The position numbers were made by a program, and so were the translations under genes. From positions 1-64,000 of the forward strand of contig NZ_JAJBZH010000002.1 in assembly GCF_020551945.1 (NCBI RefSeq): a DNA stretch of 64,000 nucleotides, in the 5' to 3' direction. Origin of the DNA: Cellulosimicrobium marinum. GTDB taxonomy: Bacteria > Actinomycetota > Actinomycetes > Actinomycetales > Cellulomonadaceae. Positions 44,697-52,113 of the stretch are shown in pieces; position 1 is the first letter of the stretch, and every line of letters starts with the position of its first letter. Below the pieces are notes generated by a model. It saw only the letters and a list, made by a program, of their open reading frames with translations, did not search any database and was not told where the DNA came from.

Positions 44697-45857
44697 ATGG
44701 CCGAGTGGCAGCCCGACGTCCTGGGGGACGACTACGAGCGGCTCACGCTCCCGCTCCCGCCCGACACCGAGGGCGAGGTGGTGGCGACGCTCGTGCGGCG
44801 CCGTCGGGCGGAACCGACGGCGCACGACGCGGAGCCGTACCTCGACGTGCTGTACGTGCACGGCTGGTCGGACTACTTCTTCCAGACGGAGCTCGCGGAG
44901 TTCTGGGAGGCGCACGGCGCGCGCTTCCACGCGCTGGACCTGCGCAAGTACGGCCGGAGCCTGCGCCCGCACCAGACCCCGGGGTTCGTCTCCGACCTGG
45001 GCACGTACGACGAGGACCTCGACGCGGCGCTCGCCGCGATCGGGCACGGCGCGCACCGCACGACGCGGCGCCGGCTGGTGCTCATGGGTCACTCGACGGG
45101 CGGGCTGACGCTGAGCCTGTGGGCGGGCCGGAACCCGGGGCGGGCGTCGGCACTCGTGCTCAACAGCCCGTGGCTGGAGTTCCAGACGCGCGAGGTGGGG
45201 CGGATGCTCCTGGAGCCGGTCATCGGCGCGCGGGCGCGCCTCACGCCGAACCGTCCGCTGCCGAACGTGGACCTGGGCTTCTACACGCGGTCGGTGAGCC
45301 GGGACTTCGACGGCGAGTGGGACTACGACCTGGCGTGGCGTCCGCAGCACGGGTTCCGCACGACGCCCGCGTGGCTGTCGGCGATCTTCCACGGGCAGCA
45401 GACGGTCGCGCGGGGCCTGGGCATCGGCGTCCCGGTGCTCGTGCTGCTGTCGGCGCGGAGCACGCTCGCGCCGCGGTGGGTCCCCGAGATGGCGCACACG
45501 GACACGGCGATCGACGTGGACGGGGTGGCGCGGCGCTGCGTCCAGCTGGGTGACCTCGTCACGGTGGCGCGGATCGACGGCGCCCTGCACGACGTCGTGC
45601 TGTCGGCCCGGCCGGTCCGCGCCCTCGCGTACGGGCGGCTCGCGCAGTGGCTGGCGGCGTACCTGCCCGCTCCGGCGCGTCCGGAGCCGGACGAGACGCC
45701 CGCACGGCCCGTCCGGGACGACGCCGCGGCGTCGGGCGGGCGCGAGCGGCGCCTCGGCCAAGTGCTCGGCGGGTGGGCGCGGCGGGTCGCGCGCGCGGCG
45801 GGCTCGGCCGTCGGGCACGTGCGGGGGCGCGTGCGGCGCCGCCGCCCGGTCCGCTGA
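44697..45857 (+). CDS. alpha/beta hydrolase (serine hydrolase)
   Basis: A 386-aa alpha/beta-hydrolase with the nucleophile elbow GHSTGG at residues 131-136 (Ser133), the oxyanion-region YVHGW and a late histidine in IDGALHDVVLS. The layout resembles monoglyceride lipase-like hydrolases of actinobacteria. There is no signal peptide, so it acts inside the cell. The last 80 residues are Arg- and Pro-rich and outside the fold. The ATG follows a short AT-rich patch; it is divergent from the chitinase gene, 196 nt away. Confidence 0.88.
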   Translation: MAEWQPDVLGDDYERLTLPLPPDTEGEVVATLVRRRRAEPTAHDAEPYLDVLYVHGWSDYFFQTELAEFWEAHGARFHALDLRKYGRSLRPHQTPGFVSDLGTYDEDLDAALAAIGHGAHRTTRRRLVLMGHSTGGLTLSLWAGRNPGRASALVLNSPWLEFQTREVGRMLLEPVIGARARLTPNRPLPNVDLGFYTRSVSRDFDGEWDYDLAWRPQHGFRTTPAWLSAIFHGQQTVARGLGIGVPVLVLLSARSTLAPRWVPEMAHTDTAIDVDGVARRCVQLGDLVTVARIDGALHDVVLSARPVRALAYGRLAQWLAAYLPAPARPEPDETPARPVRDDAAASGGRERRLGQVLGGWARRVARAAGSAVGHVRGRVRRRRPVR

Positions 45858-45862
45858 CGCCC

Positions 45863-45901
45863 GGTCTGCCCCGACGACGGCAGGCCCGACGACGGCAGAC
45901 C
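45863..45901. terminator. terminator between convergent genes
   Basis: GGTCTGCC (45863-45870) pairs perfectly with GGCAGACC (45894-45901) between the stops of the hydrolase gene and the tyrosine phosphatase gene. The loop also holds a repeated CGACGACGGCAG. It is suitably placed to end transcription from both sides. Confidence 0.6.
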
Positions 45902-45904
45902 CGC

Positions 45905-46441
45905 TCAGTCCTGCGACGCCGCCCGGGCGTCGAGCGCGCGACGCACGTGGTCGACGACCGCGTCCGCCGCGGCCTCGACCTCGTCGAGGCACGTCTCGAA
46001 GTCGCGCGGACCGCCGTACCAGGGGTCGGCGACGTCGAGCGCGCTCTCCCCGGCGCCGGGGGCCGCGGTGGGGGCGGCGGGGTCGAACGAGCGGTACATC
46101 CGCACGCGCCCGGCCGTGGCGTCGTCGGCCGCGAGCCGCCGCAGGGCGCGCGCGTGCTGCGCGGTCATGGCGAGGACGAGGTCGCGGGTCGCGACGTCGT
46201 CGCGCGTGACGCGGCGCGCCCGGTGCTGGTCGTCCACCGGGTAGCCGCGCGCGACGAGCGCCGCGCGGGCCCGCGGGTCGACGGGGTGGCCCCGCTCCTC
46301 GTCGCTCACCCCCGTCGAGTCCACGACGACGCGCCCGCCGAGGCCCGCGGCCTCGAACCGGTCGCGCAGCACCACCTCGGCCATCGGGGAGCGGCAGATG
46401 TTGCCGGTGCACACGGTCATGACGCGGTAGGGCTCGGGCAT
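45905..46441 (-). CDS. low-molecular-weight protein tyrosine phosphatase
   Basis: A 178-aa LMW-PTP. The P-loop CTGNICRS starts with the nucleophile Cys11 and holds Arg17, and the general-acid Asp is in VADPWYGG near the C-terminus. Such enzymes (PtpA type in mycobacteria) dephosphorylate tyrosines on regulatory proteins or release arsenate or phosphate. The 20-odd residue insertion rich in Ala/Pro/Gly (PAAPTAAPGAGE) before DPW is a little longer than usual. It is divergent from the NmrA-like gene. Confidence 0.93.
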   Translation of the reverse strand: MPEPYRVMTVCTGNICRSPMAEVVLRDRFEAAGLGGRVVVDSTGVSDEERGHPVDPRARAALVARGYPVDDQHRARRVTRDDVATRDLVLAMTAQHARALRRLAADDATAGRVRMYRSFDPAAPTAAPGAGESALDVADPWYGGPRDFETCLDEVEAAADAVVDHVRRALDARAASQD

Positions 46442-46514
46442 GCCCCCATTGTGGCCCGCCCACGACGCCGCAGGTCAGCGGGCGGGCCCGCGCGCCCGCG
46501 TCTACCGTGAGGTC

Positions 46515-47420
46515 ATGACGATCAGGACGGGCGGGGGCCGTGTCGCGGTCACCGGGGCGAGCGGGCTGCTGGGCTCGCGGCTCGCGTTCCGGCTCGCGGC
46601 CGAGGGCGCGCCCCAGCGTCTCGTGGTGCGCGACGCCGCCCGCGCGCCCCGGCTGGAGGACGACCCGCTCCCGGAGTCCGAGGTGGCGGTCGTCGGCGGG
46701 TACACGGACACGCGCGCGATGCTCGCGGCGTTCACGGGGTGCGACACGGTGTTCCTCGTGTCCGCCCGTGAGGACGCCGAGCGGGTCGCGGCGCACCGCG
46801 CGGCGGTGGACGCCGCCGTCGCCGCGGGCGTCGAGCGGATCGTGTACACGTCGTTCGTCGGCGCGGCGCCCGAGGCCGTGTTCACGTTCGCGCGGGACCA
46901 CTGGCGCACGGAGGAGTACGTGCGCGCCACGGGGCTGCGGTTCACGTTCCTGCGCGACAACCTCTACCACCACGCGCTCGCGCACATGGCGGGCGAGGAC
47001 GGGGTGCTGCGCGGCCCGGGCGGCGACGGGCTCGTCGCGTCGGTGTCGCACGACGACGTGGCCGACGTCGCGACGGCCGTCCTCCTCGACGAGGACCCGC
47101 GTCGGCACGACGGCGCCACGTACGACGTCACGGGCCCGCAGGCCCTGTCCCTGGAGGACGTCGCTCGCGCCCTGTCCGCGGCGAGCGGCCGGGAGGTGCG
47201 CTACGAGGCGGAGACGGTGGAGCAGGCGTACGCGTCGCGCGAGCGCTACGGCGCGCCGCGGTTCGAGGTGGACGGGTGGGTGTCGTCGTACACGGCGATC
47301 GCCGCGGGCGACCTGGCGGACGTGAGCGACGTCGTGCCGCGGTTCACCGAGCGTCCGGCGCAGTCGTTCGCGACGTGGCTGGAGGACAACCCGCAGGAGT
47401 GGGCGCACCTCGTCCCCTGA
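46515..47420 (+). CDS. NmrA-like NAD(P)-binding reductase
   Basis: A 301-aa atypical short-chain dehydrogenase-like protein. GASGLLGSRLA is the dinucleotide loop, DTVFLVSA and VERIVYTSFVGAAP are typical, and there is no canonical YxxxK pair, as in NmrA/quinone oxidoreductase 2-type proteins. It most likely binds NADPH and either reduces quinones or acts as a redox sensor. The ATG at 46515 follows GTGAGGTC. The preceding in-frame region belongs to the divergent promoter. Confidence 0.85.
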   Translation: MTIRTGGGRVAVTGASGLLGSRLAFRLAAEGAPQRLVVRDAARAPRLEDDPLPESEVAVVGGYTDTRAMLAAFTGCDTVFLVSAREDAERVAAHRAAVDAAVAAGVERIVYTSFVGAAPEAVFTFARDHWRTEEYVRATGLRFTFLRDNLYHHALAHMAGEDGVLRGPGGDGLVASVSHDDVADVATAVLLDEDPRRHDGATYDVTGPQALSLEDVARALSAASGREVRYEAETVEQAYASRERYGAPRFEVDGWVSSYTAIAAGDLADVSDVVPRFTERPAQSFATWLEDNPQEWAHLVP

Positions 47421-47449
47421 CGCTCGTCCTCCCTGCGCGAAAACCCCTG

Positions 47450-47725
47450 GCGCGGTCCGTGCGGGCGGGCGTACCGTCGTCGGACACGCGAAAGGAGGTG
47501 ATCCGAGCAGTGAAGACTCTTCGGACTCGTGAGGTGGCCGCGCGCTAGTCGTCGCGCGACCGATTCGACTGACGGACCGGATGCGGTGAGCCCGTGAACC
47601 GGGCGGGGCCTCCCGAGGGGAGGCTCCCGACGGCGAGCGAGTACCACGCGACCACCGGGGCCCGCGGGCGTCGTGCCCTCGTCCAGCACGACAGGAGGCG
47701 TCAGCCTCCGGCCCGCGGGCTTCTC
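47450..47725 (+). ncRNA. candidate structured small RNA/leader with a mini-ORF
   Basis: Within a 316-nt gap lie, in order, AAAGGAGGTGATCC (47491-47504), a 12-codon ORF, hairpins CCCG/CGGG (47591-47603) and GCCTCCC/GGGAGGC (47608-47624), and a compact three-way junction. The junction consists of a 10-bp closing helix (47660-47669 with 47711-47720), a 7-bp hairpin (47670-47676/47686-47692) and a 6-bp hairpin (47694-47699/47704-47709), with only 0-1 unpaired nt between helices. Such packing is unlikely by chance. The strand is inferred from the mini-ORF; the junction could also serve as terminator of the convergent methyltransferase gene. Ends are approximate. Confidence 0.5.
47510..47548 (+). 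CDS. 12-residue mini-ORF behind a perfect Shine-Dalgarno
   Basis: A GTG codon begins the peptide VKTLRTREVAAR (initiator Met) and ends with TAG at 47546-47548. AAAGGAGGTGATCC ends 5 nt before it and is the full complement of the 16S rRNA 3' tail, far stronger than any other ribosome site in the window. The gap, start and stop fit a translated leader peptide. Nothing on the plus strand follows it closely except structured sequence, so its target gene, if any, is unclear. Confidence 0.5.
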   Translation: MKTLRTREVAAR

Positions 47726-47736
47726 CGTGCCCGGGT

Positions 47737-48570
47737 TCAGAACGGCCGGCGCGCCACGACGAGGAACCGGGGCGCCTCGTCGACGAACTCGTGGCCCGCG
47801 GCGAAGTAGAGGTGCAGCGCCCGCAACGGCGCCTCGAAGCGGGCGACGGCCTCCGGGGCCAGGCTCGCCAGACCGGGCACGAGCGCCGGCGTCGCCCGCA
47901 CGAACGCGAGCAGCGACCCGAGGTCACGGAACCGGCGTCGCCCGTCGTGCTCGCGCGCCACGTCCACGACGAACCCGGCGTCGCGCAGCACGTCCTCCGC
48001 GGCCTCGAGCGTCACCGAGTCCGGGTCCCACGGCAGCTCGACGCCGAGGGCCGCGCACACGCGGATGCCGTCGCGCGAGTCCACCTGCTGCGTGAGGAAC
48101 ACGCCGCCCGGTGAGAGGACGCGGCCCACCTCGTCGGGGTCGAACTCCGCGTGCCGGTCCGTCACCACCGCGAACTGGGCGTCGAAGAACGGCAGGAGGA
48201 CCTCCTCCGCCGTGACGGTCCGCACGTCGACGCCGAGCGGTTCGAGACGACGGCGCGCGACCGGCAGCTCCTGGGAGTGCGCCACCGTCCCCGCGGACCC
48301 GGCGGGCAGGGGCGCGCACGACGCGAGCAGCTCCCCGTCGCCGGTCCCGAGGTCGAGCACCGGGCCGCGGTCCCCGCCCACGAGGTCGCGGGCGAGCGCC
48401 GCGTAGTCCCACGGCGGCGGGTCCTCCGCCGCGCCGCCCGTCGCACCCGGCAGCGCGACGTCGCGCGCCCACGCGACGTGCTCCTCGAACGACGCCGCGG
48501 GGTCCGGCGGGGAAGGCGGGACGGGTCGGCTGCCGGCAGGGACGGGCTGGGACGGGACTCCGGCGGGCAT
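47737..48570 (-). CDS. class I SAM-dependent methyltransferase
   Basis: A 277-aa methyltransferase-fold protein. The SAM-binding loop is VLDLGTGDGELLASC, followed by VAHSQELPVARRRLEPLG and FAVVTDRHAEFDPDEVGRVL, then GGVFLTQQVD. It resembles the UbiE/Tam-like proteins of Micrococcales whose substrate is unknown. The first 25 residues are Pro-rich and variable. The ATG at 48568-48570 is kept because no better start follows. It converges on the structured mini-ORF region. Confidence 0.85.
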   Translation of the reverse strand: MPAGVPSQPVPAGSRPVPPSPPDPAASFEEHVAWARDVALPGATGGAAEDPPPWDYAALARDLVGGDRGPVLDLGTGDGELLASCAPLPAGSAGTVAHSQELPVARRRLEPLGVDVRTVTAEEVLLPFFDAQFAVVTDRHAEFDPDEVGRVLSPGGVFLTQQVDSRDGIRVCAALGVELPWDPDSVTLEAAEDVLRDAGFVVDVAREHDGRRRFRDLGSLLAFVRATPALVPGLASLAPEAVARFEAPLRALHLYFAAGHEFVDEAPRFLVVARRPF

Positions 48571-48738
48571 GCCCCGATTGTGCCCCGCCCACCTGGGAGC
48601 GGGCGCCAGGCACAGCGGTGGGCAGCGCTCCCCATCGCTCGGTCGTCACGGCGCGCGGTAGCCTCCCCGGGCGCGCACCGTCGCGACGTCGCCGCCGGGT
48701 CCACCGGCACGACGGGGGAGCGGACCGAGGGAGACGAC

Positions 48739-49746
48739 GTGAGCAGCGGTCTGTGGGGAGCGGACGTCACCGAGCTCCGCGCCCTGGCGGAGTCACTGCG
48801 GTCCGCGTCCGACCACCTCGTGGCGACGACGGCGCAGGTCACCTCCCTCGTCGAGTCGTCCACCCGGTGGCAGGGCGACGACGCCGGGCACTTCCGCAGC
48901 GAGTGGAGCGGCACCTCCGTGCCCCTGCTGCGCGGCGTGAGCCAGACCCTCGCCGACGCGTCGCAGGCGCTCCTGCGCAACGCCGACGAGCAGCACGGCA
49001 CGAGCACCGAGGGTGGTGCGCTCCCGTCACCGGGCGTCCCTGCCCCGGGCATGCCGGGCACCCCCGCCGGGCCCCTGGGGGGCCCGGGCACGAACGGCAG
49101 CATCTGGAACCTGCTGGGTGTCGGCACGGCGGGCGTCGGCCTCCTCCTCGACGGGCTCAAGGGCTGGAAGGTCGGGACGGCACTCACCGGGTTCCTCCAG
49201 GCGAGCCGGCTCGCGGACGTGTCCGACGCCGCGGCGAGCGCCTCGGTCTTCGCACGCAACATGGTCTTCGCGGACGCCGAGGGGATCCTCGCCCGCCTGG
49301 GGACGTTCGGGCGCGCGGCGGGCGTCGTCGGCGGGGCGTTCAGCATCTACGGCGGCATGCAGCAGATGTTCAACACCCAGTACGACGGGGCCCGCGGCGG
49401 GGTGGACCGCGTCATGGGCGGCCTGTCCGTGGTGAGCGGCGCCGGGACGATCGGGCTCATGCTCGGCGCGGCGCCGCTCCTCGGGCCCGTCGGCGTGGGA
49501 GTCGTGGTCGGCGCGGGCATCGTGGCGGGCGCGTGGGCGCTCGGGAACGTCGTCGTGGACAACTGGGACGCCATCTCCGGGTTCGCTGCGAACCCCGGCC
49601 AGTACCTCGCCGACGGCTGGGACGACGTCACGGAGCTCGCCGGGAACGCCGCGGATACGATCGGGGACGTCGCGTCCGACGTCGGGGACGCGATCGGTGA
49701 CGGGCTCTCCGCCGCCGGGGACTTCGTCGGAGGGCTCTTCTCGTGA
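48739..49746 (+). CDS. WXG100-domain protein with hydrophobic C-terminal region
   Basis: A 335-aa protein. Residues 1-95 form a WXG100/ESAT-6-like helical hairpin: SGLWGADVTELRALAESLRS, then SSTRWQGDDAGHFRSEWSG with the W-x-G turn at RWQG. After a Pro/Gly linker, residues about 140-310 contain several glycine/alanine-rich hydrophobic stretches (for example GTAGVGLLLDGL and TIGLMLGAAPLLGPVGVGVV), and the tail is acidic. This is like actinobacterial type VII secretion substrates that carry a larger C-terminal domain. No EccC or other ESX machinery is in the window. The GTG at 48739 follows GAGGGAGACGAC. It heads a three-gene operon with overlapping ends. Confidence 0.7.
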   Translation: MSSGLWGADVTELRALAESLRSASDHLVATTAQVTSLVESSTRWQGDDAGHFRSEWSGTSVPLLRGVSQTLADASQALLRNADEQHGTSTEGGALPSPGVPAPGMPGTPAGPLGGPGTNGSIWNLLGVGTAGVGLLLDGLKGWKVGTALTGFLQASRLADVSDAAASASVFARNMVFADAEGILARLGTFGRAAGVVGGAFSIYGGMQQMFNTQYDGARGGVDRVMGGLSVVSGAGTIGLMLGAAPLLGPVGVGVVVGAGIVAGAWALGNVVVDNWDAISGFAANPGQYLADGWDDVTELAGNAADTIGDVASDVGDAIGDGLSAAGDFVGGLFS

Positions 49747-50555
49747 GGGAGCAGACCACCATGCGCTGGTCGGCGGACGACATCGCCGCCGCCGAGGCCA
49801 CGCTCGCCCGCGTCGTCCCCGGCGAGGCGACCTCGGTGGGTGTCCTCACGGACGAGGAGGTCGTCGTGCTCGACGGCCTCCAGCACGAGCAGCTCGTGCC
49901 CACCCCGTGGCTCGACGCCCAGGAGGGCGCCGACCGCACGCTCGTCGGCCGCGTCGCGCTGCGCTCCCTGCTGGCCCGCGGGCTCGTCGTGCCCGGCGGG
50001 GGCGACGGCACGGACGCGGGCGGTGGCGAGGACGTGTCGATCGAGGCCGTCCCGGAGATCACCGGGCCCCTGGTGCTGCGCCGCACGGCCGGGGCCATCC
50101 TCTCGGCCGAGCGTGTCACCTCCGGGGGTCGCCACTGGGTGTTCGCCTACGTCCACGAGGACGGGTGCGTGCTCGAGGAGGAGGTGTCCCGCAGCGGGCA
50201 CCACTCGTTCGTCGTGTACCCGCTCGACCACCTCGGGGAACGCCTCGTCCCGTTCCTCGACCCGCAGCGCTCCGCCGTCCTCGACGGCCGGGAGCGCCGC
50301 CTCGACGCCGCCGAGCTGCGCGCGGGGGCGCCCACGACGCCGGGCCTGGCGACGGCGGTCGCTGCGACGACCCTGAGCGCGGTACGGGCCGGGTCCGACG
50401 AGCTCGTCAACGTCACCGTCTACGCGGGACCGGACGGCGTGTTCGCGCTGCGCGGCGCGGAGCGCGACGCCTCCGGTGCACCCGCGGCCTACACCCTGGC
50501 CGAGCTCGGTCCGGCGACGCTCGCCGCGCTGCCCGGCTCCCTGGTGGGCGCATGA
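49743..50555 (+). CDS. protein of a WXG100 operon, possibly EspG-like
   Basis: A 270-aa soluble protein I do not recognise with certainty. Its stretch RHWVFAYVHEDGCVLEEEVS, then FVVYPLDHLGERLVPFL, and its length recall EspG-type chaperones that hold type VII substrates, and it directly follows a WXG100 protein. This is inference from weak similarity and position. The GTG at 49743 overlaps the previous stop (GTGA) and has GGAGGG 8 nt upstream; an ATG at 49761 with GAGGGAG upstream is nearly as good. Its own stop overlaps the next start by 4 nt. Confidence 0.6.
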   Translation: MREQTTMRWSADDIAAAEATLARVVPGEATSVGVLTDEEVVVLDGLQHEQLVPTPWLDAQEGADRTLVGRVALRSLLARGLVVPGGGDGTDAGGGEDVSIEAVPEITGPLVLRRTAGAILSAERVTSGGRHWVFAYVHEDGCVLEEEVSRSGHHSFVVYPLDHLGERLVPFLDPQRSAVLDGRERRLDAAELRAGAPTTPGLATAVAATTLSAVRAGSDELVNVTVYAGPDGVFALRGAERDASGAPAAYTLAELGPATLAALPGSLVGA

Positions 50556-51289
50556 GCGCGCGCACGGTCGTCACGGGAGACCGGGCCACGCGCAAGGTCC
50601 GGGCGACCGTGGCCCGCTACCCCGAGCTGGGTGCCCTGCGGCACGTGGAGGCGAACACACCGCCCGTGCGCGCGTACGTCGTGACGGTGCTCGTCGTCGT
50701 GGCGTTCTGCGCCGGGGTGGTGCTCGGCAACGGGGACGTCGTGGACGCGCTCGTCGTGGCTCCGGCCTGGGTGGCGATCGCCGCCACCATCCTGTGGTTC
50801 ATCGGCTCGGAGAAGGTTCTCGTGCTGGAGAACGGCCTCGTGGTGGGGTCGTTCGCCCCGTTCCTGCGGCCCTACGTCGTGCCGTTCGGGGAGGTCGACG
50901 CGTGGTCCGTGCAGGCGGTGGACCGGTTCGCGCGGCTCGGGCGCATGGCGGCGGGCCAGGGGCTCTCGTCGACGGGTCGTGGCGCGCTGTGGTCGCGGTC
51001 GGCCGTGGTCTTCGTCGGGCCGTCCGCGGTGGTCGCGCGACGGCACCGCGCCCGCGTGGCAGGGACGCTGGACGTGCCGGAGCCCTCGGTCCGCGGCGGA
51101 ACCCTGTGGTGGTTCGCGACGCGCGGCCGCCCCGACCGGCTCGTCCACGCGCTGGCCGCGGCGATGGTCGCGGCAGGCGTTCCCGGTGGGGACGGGGTCG
51201 CGGCGCGAGCGCTTCCCCCGACCGTGCTCACCGGCCGCCCGGAGGACGCGGCGGTCCAGCTCCCGGGCCTCGCGCCGCGGGGGCGCTAG
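50552..51289 (+). CDS. membrane protein of the WXG100 operon
   Basis: A 245-aa protein with two adjacent transmembrane helices at about residues 38-85 (YVVTVLVVVAFCAGVVLG and VVAPAWVAIAATILWFIG), followed by a cytoplasmic part of roughly 160 residues (VLVLENGLVVGSFAPFLRPY, then VVPFGEVDAW), reminiscent of a PH-like fold. No enzymatic motif is visible. The ATG overlaps the stop of the previous gene (ATGA), so it is translated together with the two upstream genes. Its role with the WXG100 protein is unknown. Confidence 0.65.
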   Translation: MSARTVVTGDRATRKVRATVARYPELGALRHVEANTPPVRAYVVTVLVVVAFCAGVVLGNGDVVDALVVAPAWVAIAATILWFIGSEKVLVLENGLVVGSFAPFLRPYVVPFGEVDAWSVQAVDRFARLGRMAAGQGLSSTGRGALWSRSAVVFVGPSAVVARRHRARVAGTLDVPEPSVRGGTLWWFATRGRPDRLVHALAAAMVAAGVPGGDGVAARALPPTVLTGRPEDAAVQLPGLAPRGR

Positions 51290-51295
51290 CGACCC

Positions 51296-51892
51296 TCAGG
51301 CGGGGGCGGGGCCGAACGCGGCGGCGAGCTGCGCCGTCGGGCCGTCCGCGGGACCGGTCGCGGTCCGCAGGGCGGCGACCTGCAGCACCATCCACGGGCT
51401 GAACGCCCACGGCGTCGCGTCGACGGCCCGGGCGACCTGCGCGGCGTCGGCCCACGCGTGCTCCATGACCTCGTCGGGGTGGGGCACGACGTCGCCCACG
51501 GCCCGCGCGGTGTACACGGGGCAGATCTCGTTCTCCACGACGCCCGACGCGTCGACCGCCCGGTAGCGGAACCCGGGGACGGCGACCTCCAGGTCGGCGA
51601 CCCGCATCCCCAGCTCGTGCTCGGCGTGGCGGGTGATCGACTCCTCGGTGGACTCCGTCCAGCGCGGGTGGCCGCAGAAGGAGTTCGTCCACACGCCCGG
51701 CCACGTGCGCTTCGCGAGCGCACGACGGGTGACGAGGAGGCGACCCGCGTCGTCGACGACGTAGCAGGAGAACGCGAGGTGCAGCGGGGTCTGCTCGGTG
51801 TGGACGGCGGAACGTTCGAACGTGCCGGTGCGCCGTCCGTCGTCGTCGACGGTGACGACGTGGTCGGCCACGACGGGGACGTGGGGGGTCAT
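51296..51892 (-). CDS. idi: isopentenyl-diphosphate delta-isomerase, type 1
   Basis: A 198-aa Nudix-fold isomerase that interconverts IPP and DMAPP for isoprenoid synthesis. The catalytic cysteine lies in TNSFCGHPR, the catalytic glutamate in VVENEICPVYTAR, and HLAFSCYVVDDAGRLLVTRR and WPGVWTNS are invariant blocks of type 1 enzymes. The length is typical. The ATG at 51890-51892 lies in a short purine-rich context. It stands alone, 6 nt from the stop of the convergent membrane-protein gene. Confidence 0.95.
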   Translation of the reverse strand: MTPHVPVVADHVVTVDDDGRRTGTFERSAVHTEQTPLHLAFSCYVVDDAGRLLVTRRALAKRTWPGVWTNSFCGHPRWTESTEESITRHAEHELGMRVADLEVAVPGFRYRAVDASGVVENEICPVYTARAVGDVVPHPDEVMEHAWADAAQVARAVDATPWAFSPWMVLQVAALRTATGPADGPTAQLAAAFGPAPA

Positions 51893-51952
51893 GTCGTCAC
51901 TCTCGCACACCAGGAGTCGCCTCGGGAAAGGGCCGTGAAGGGGACCGGGACC

Positions 51953-52054
51953 GCGAAGTAGTACCGGAGTCCCGCGAGGGAGTACCGCAGCCCGCGAGGG
52001 AGTACCGGCGTCCATGACCTCGGTACTCCCTCGCGGGCTTGCGGTACTCCCTCG
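51953..52054. repeat. long palindrome built from tandem GAGGGAGTACCG units
   Basis: About 2.6 tandem copies of a 20-21-nt unit (CCCGCGAGGGAGTACCG…) are followed after 13 nt by the same array inverted. The arms 51975-52007 (33 nt) and 52021-52054 (34 nt) are complementary except for one inserted base. It lies between the idi start and the terminator of the sugar dehydrogenase gene. It may be a bidirectional terminator, a protein-binding array or a dispersed repeat element. Confidence 0.85.
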
Positions 52055-52062
52055 TGCCCCGA

Positions 52063-52101
52063 GGGCGGGTGAGGCGGAGTCGGACCCCGTCTCACCCGCC
52101 C
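52063..52101 (-). terminator. terminator of the PQQ sugar dehydrogenase gene
   Basis: An 11-bp perfect stem (GGGCGGGTGAG at 52063-52073 with CTCACCCGCCC at 52091-52101) lies 13 nt after the stop of the large minus-strand gene. The right arm also contains the usual C-rich flank. It is independent of the adjacent long palindrome. Confidence 0.75.
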
Positions 52102-52113
52102 GTCAGGGATGGA

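Noticed and set aside
47488-47506. AAAGGAGGTGATCC as the end of a 16S rRNA gene
   Set aside because: Only 14 nt match the complement of the 16S 3' end and nothing rRNA-like flanks them; a ribosome-binding site before a mini-ORF explains it better.
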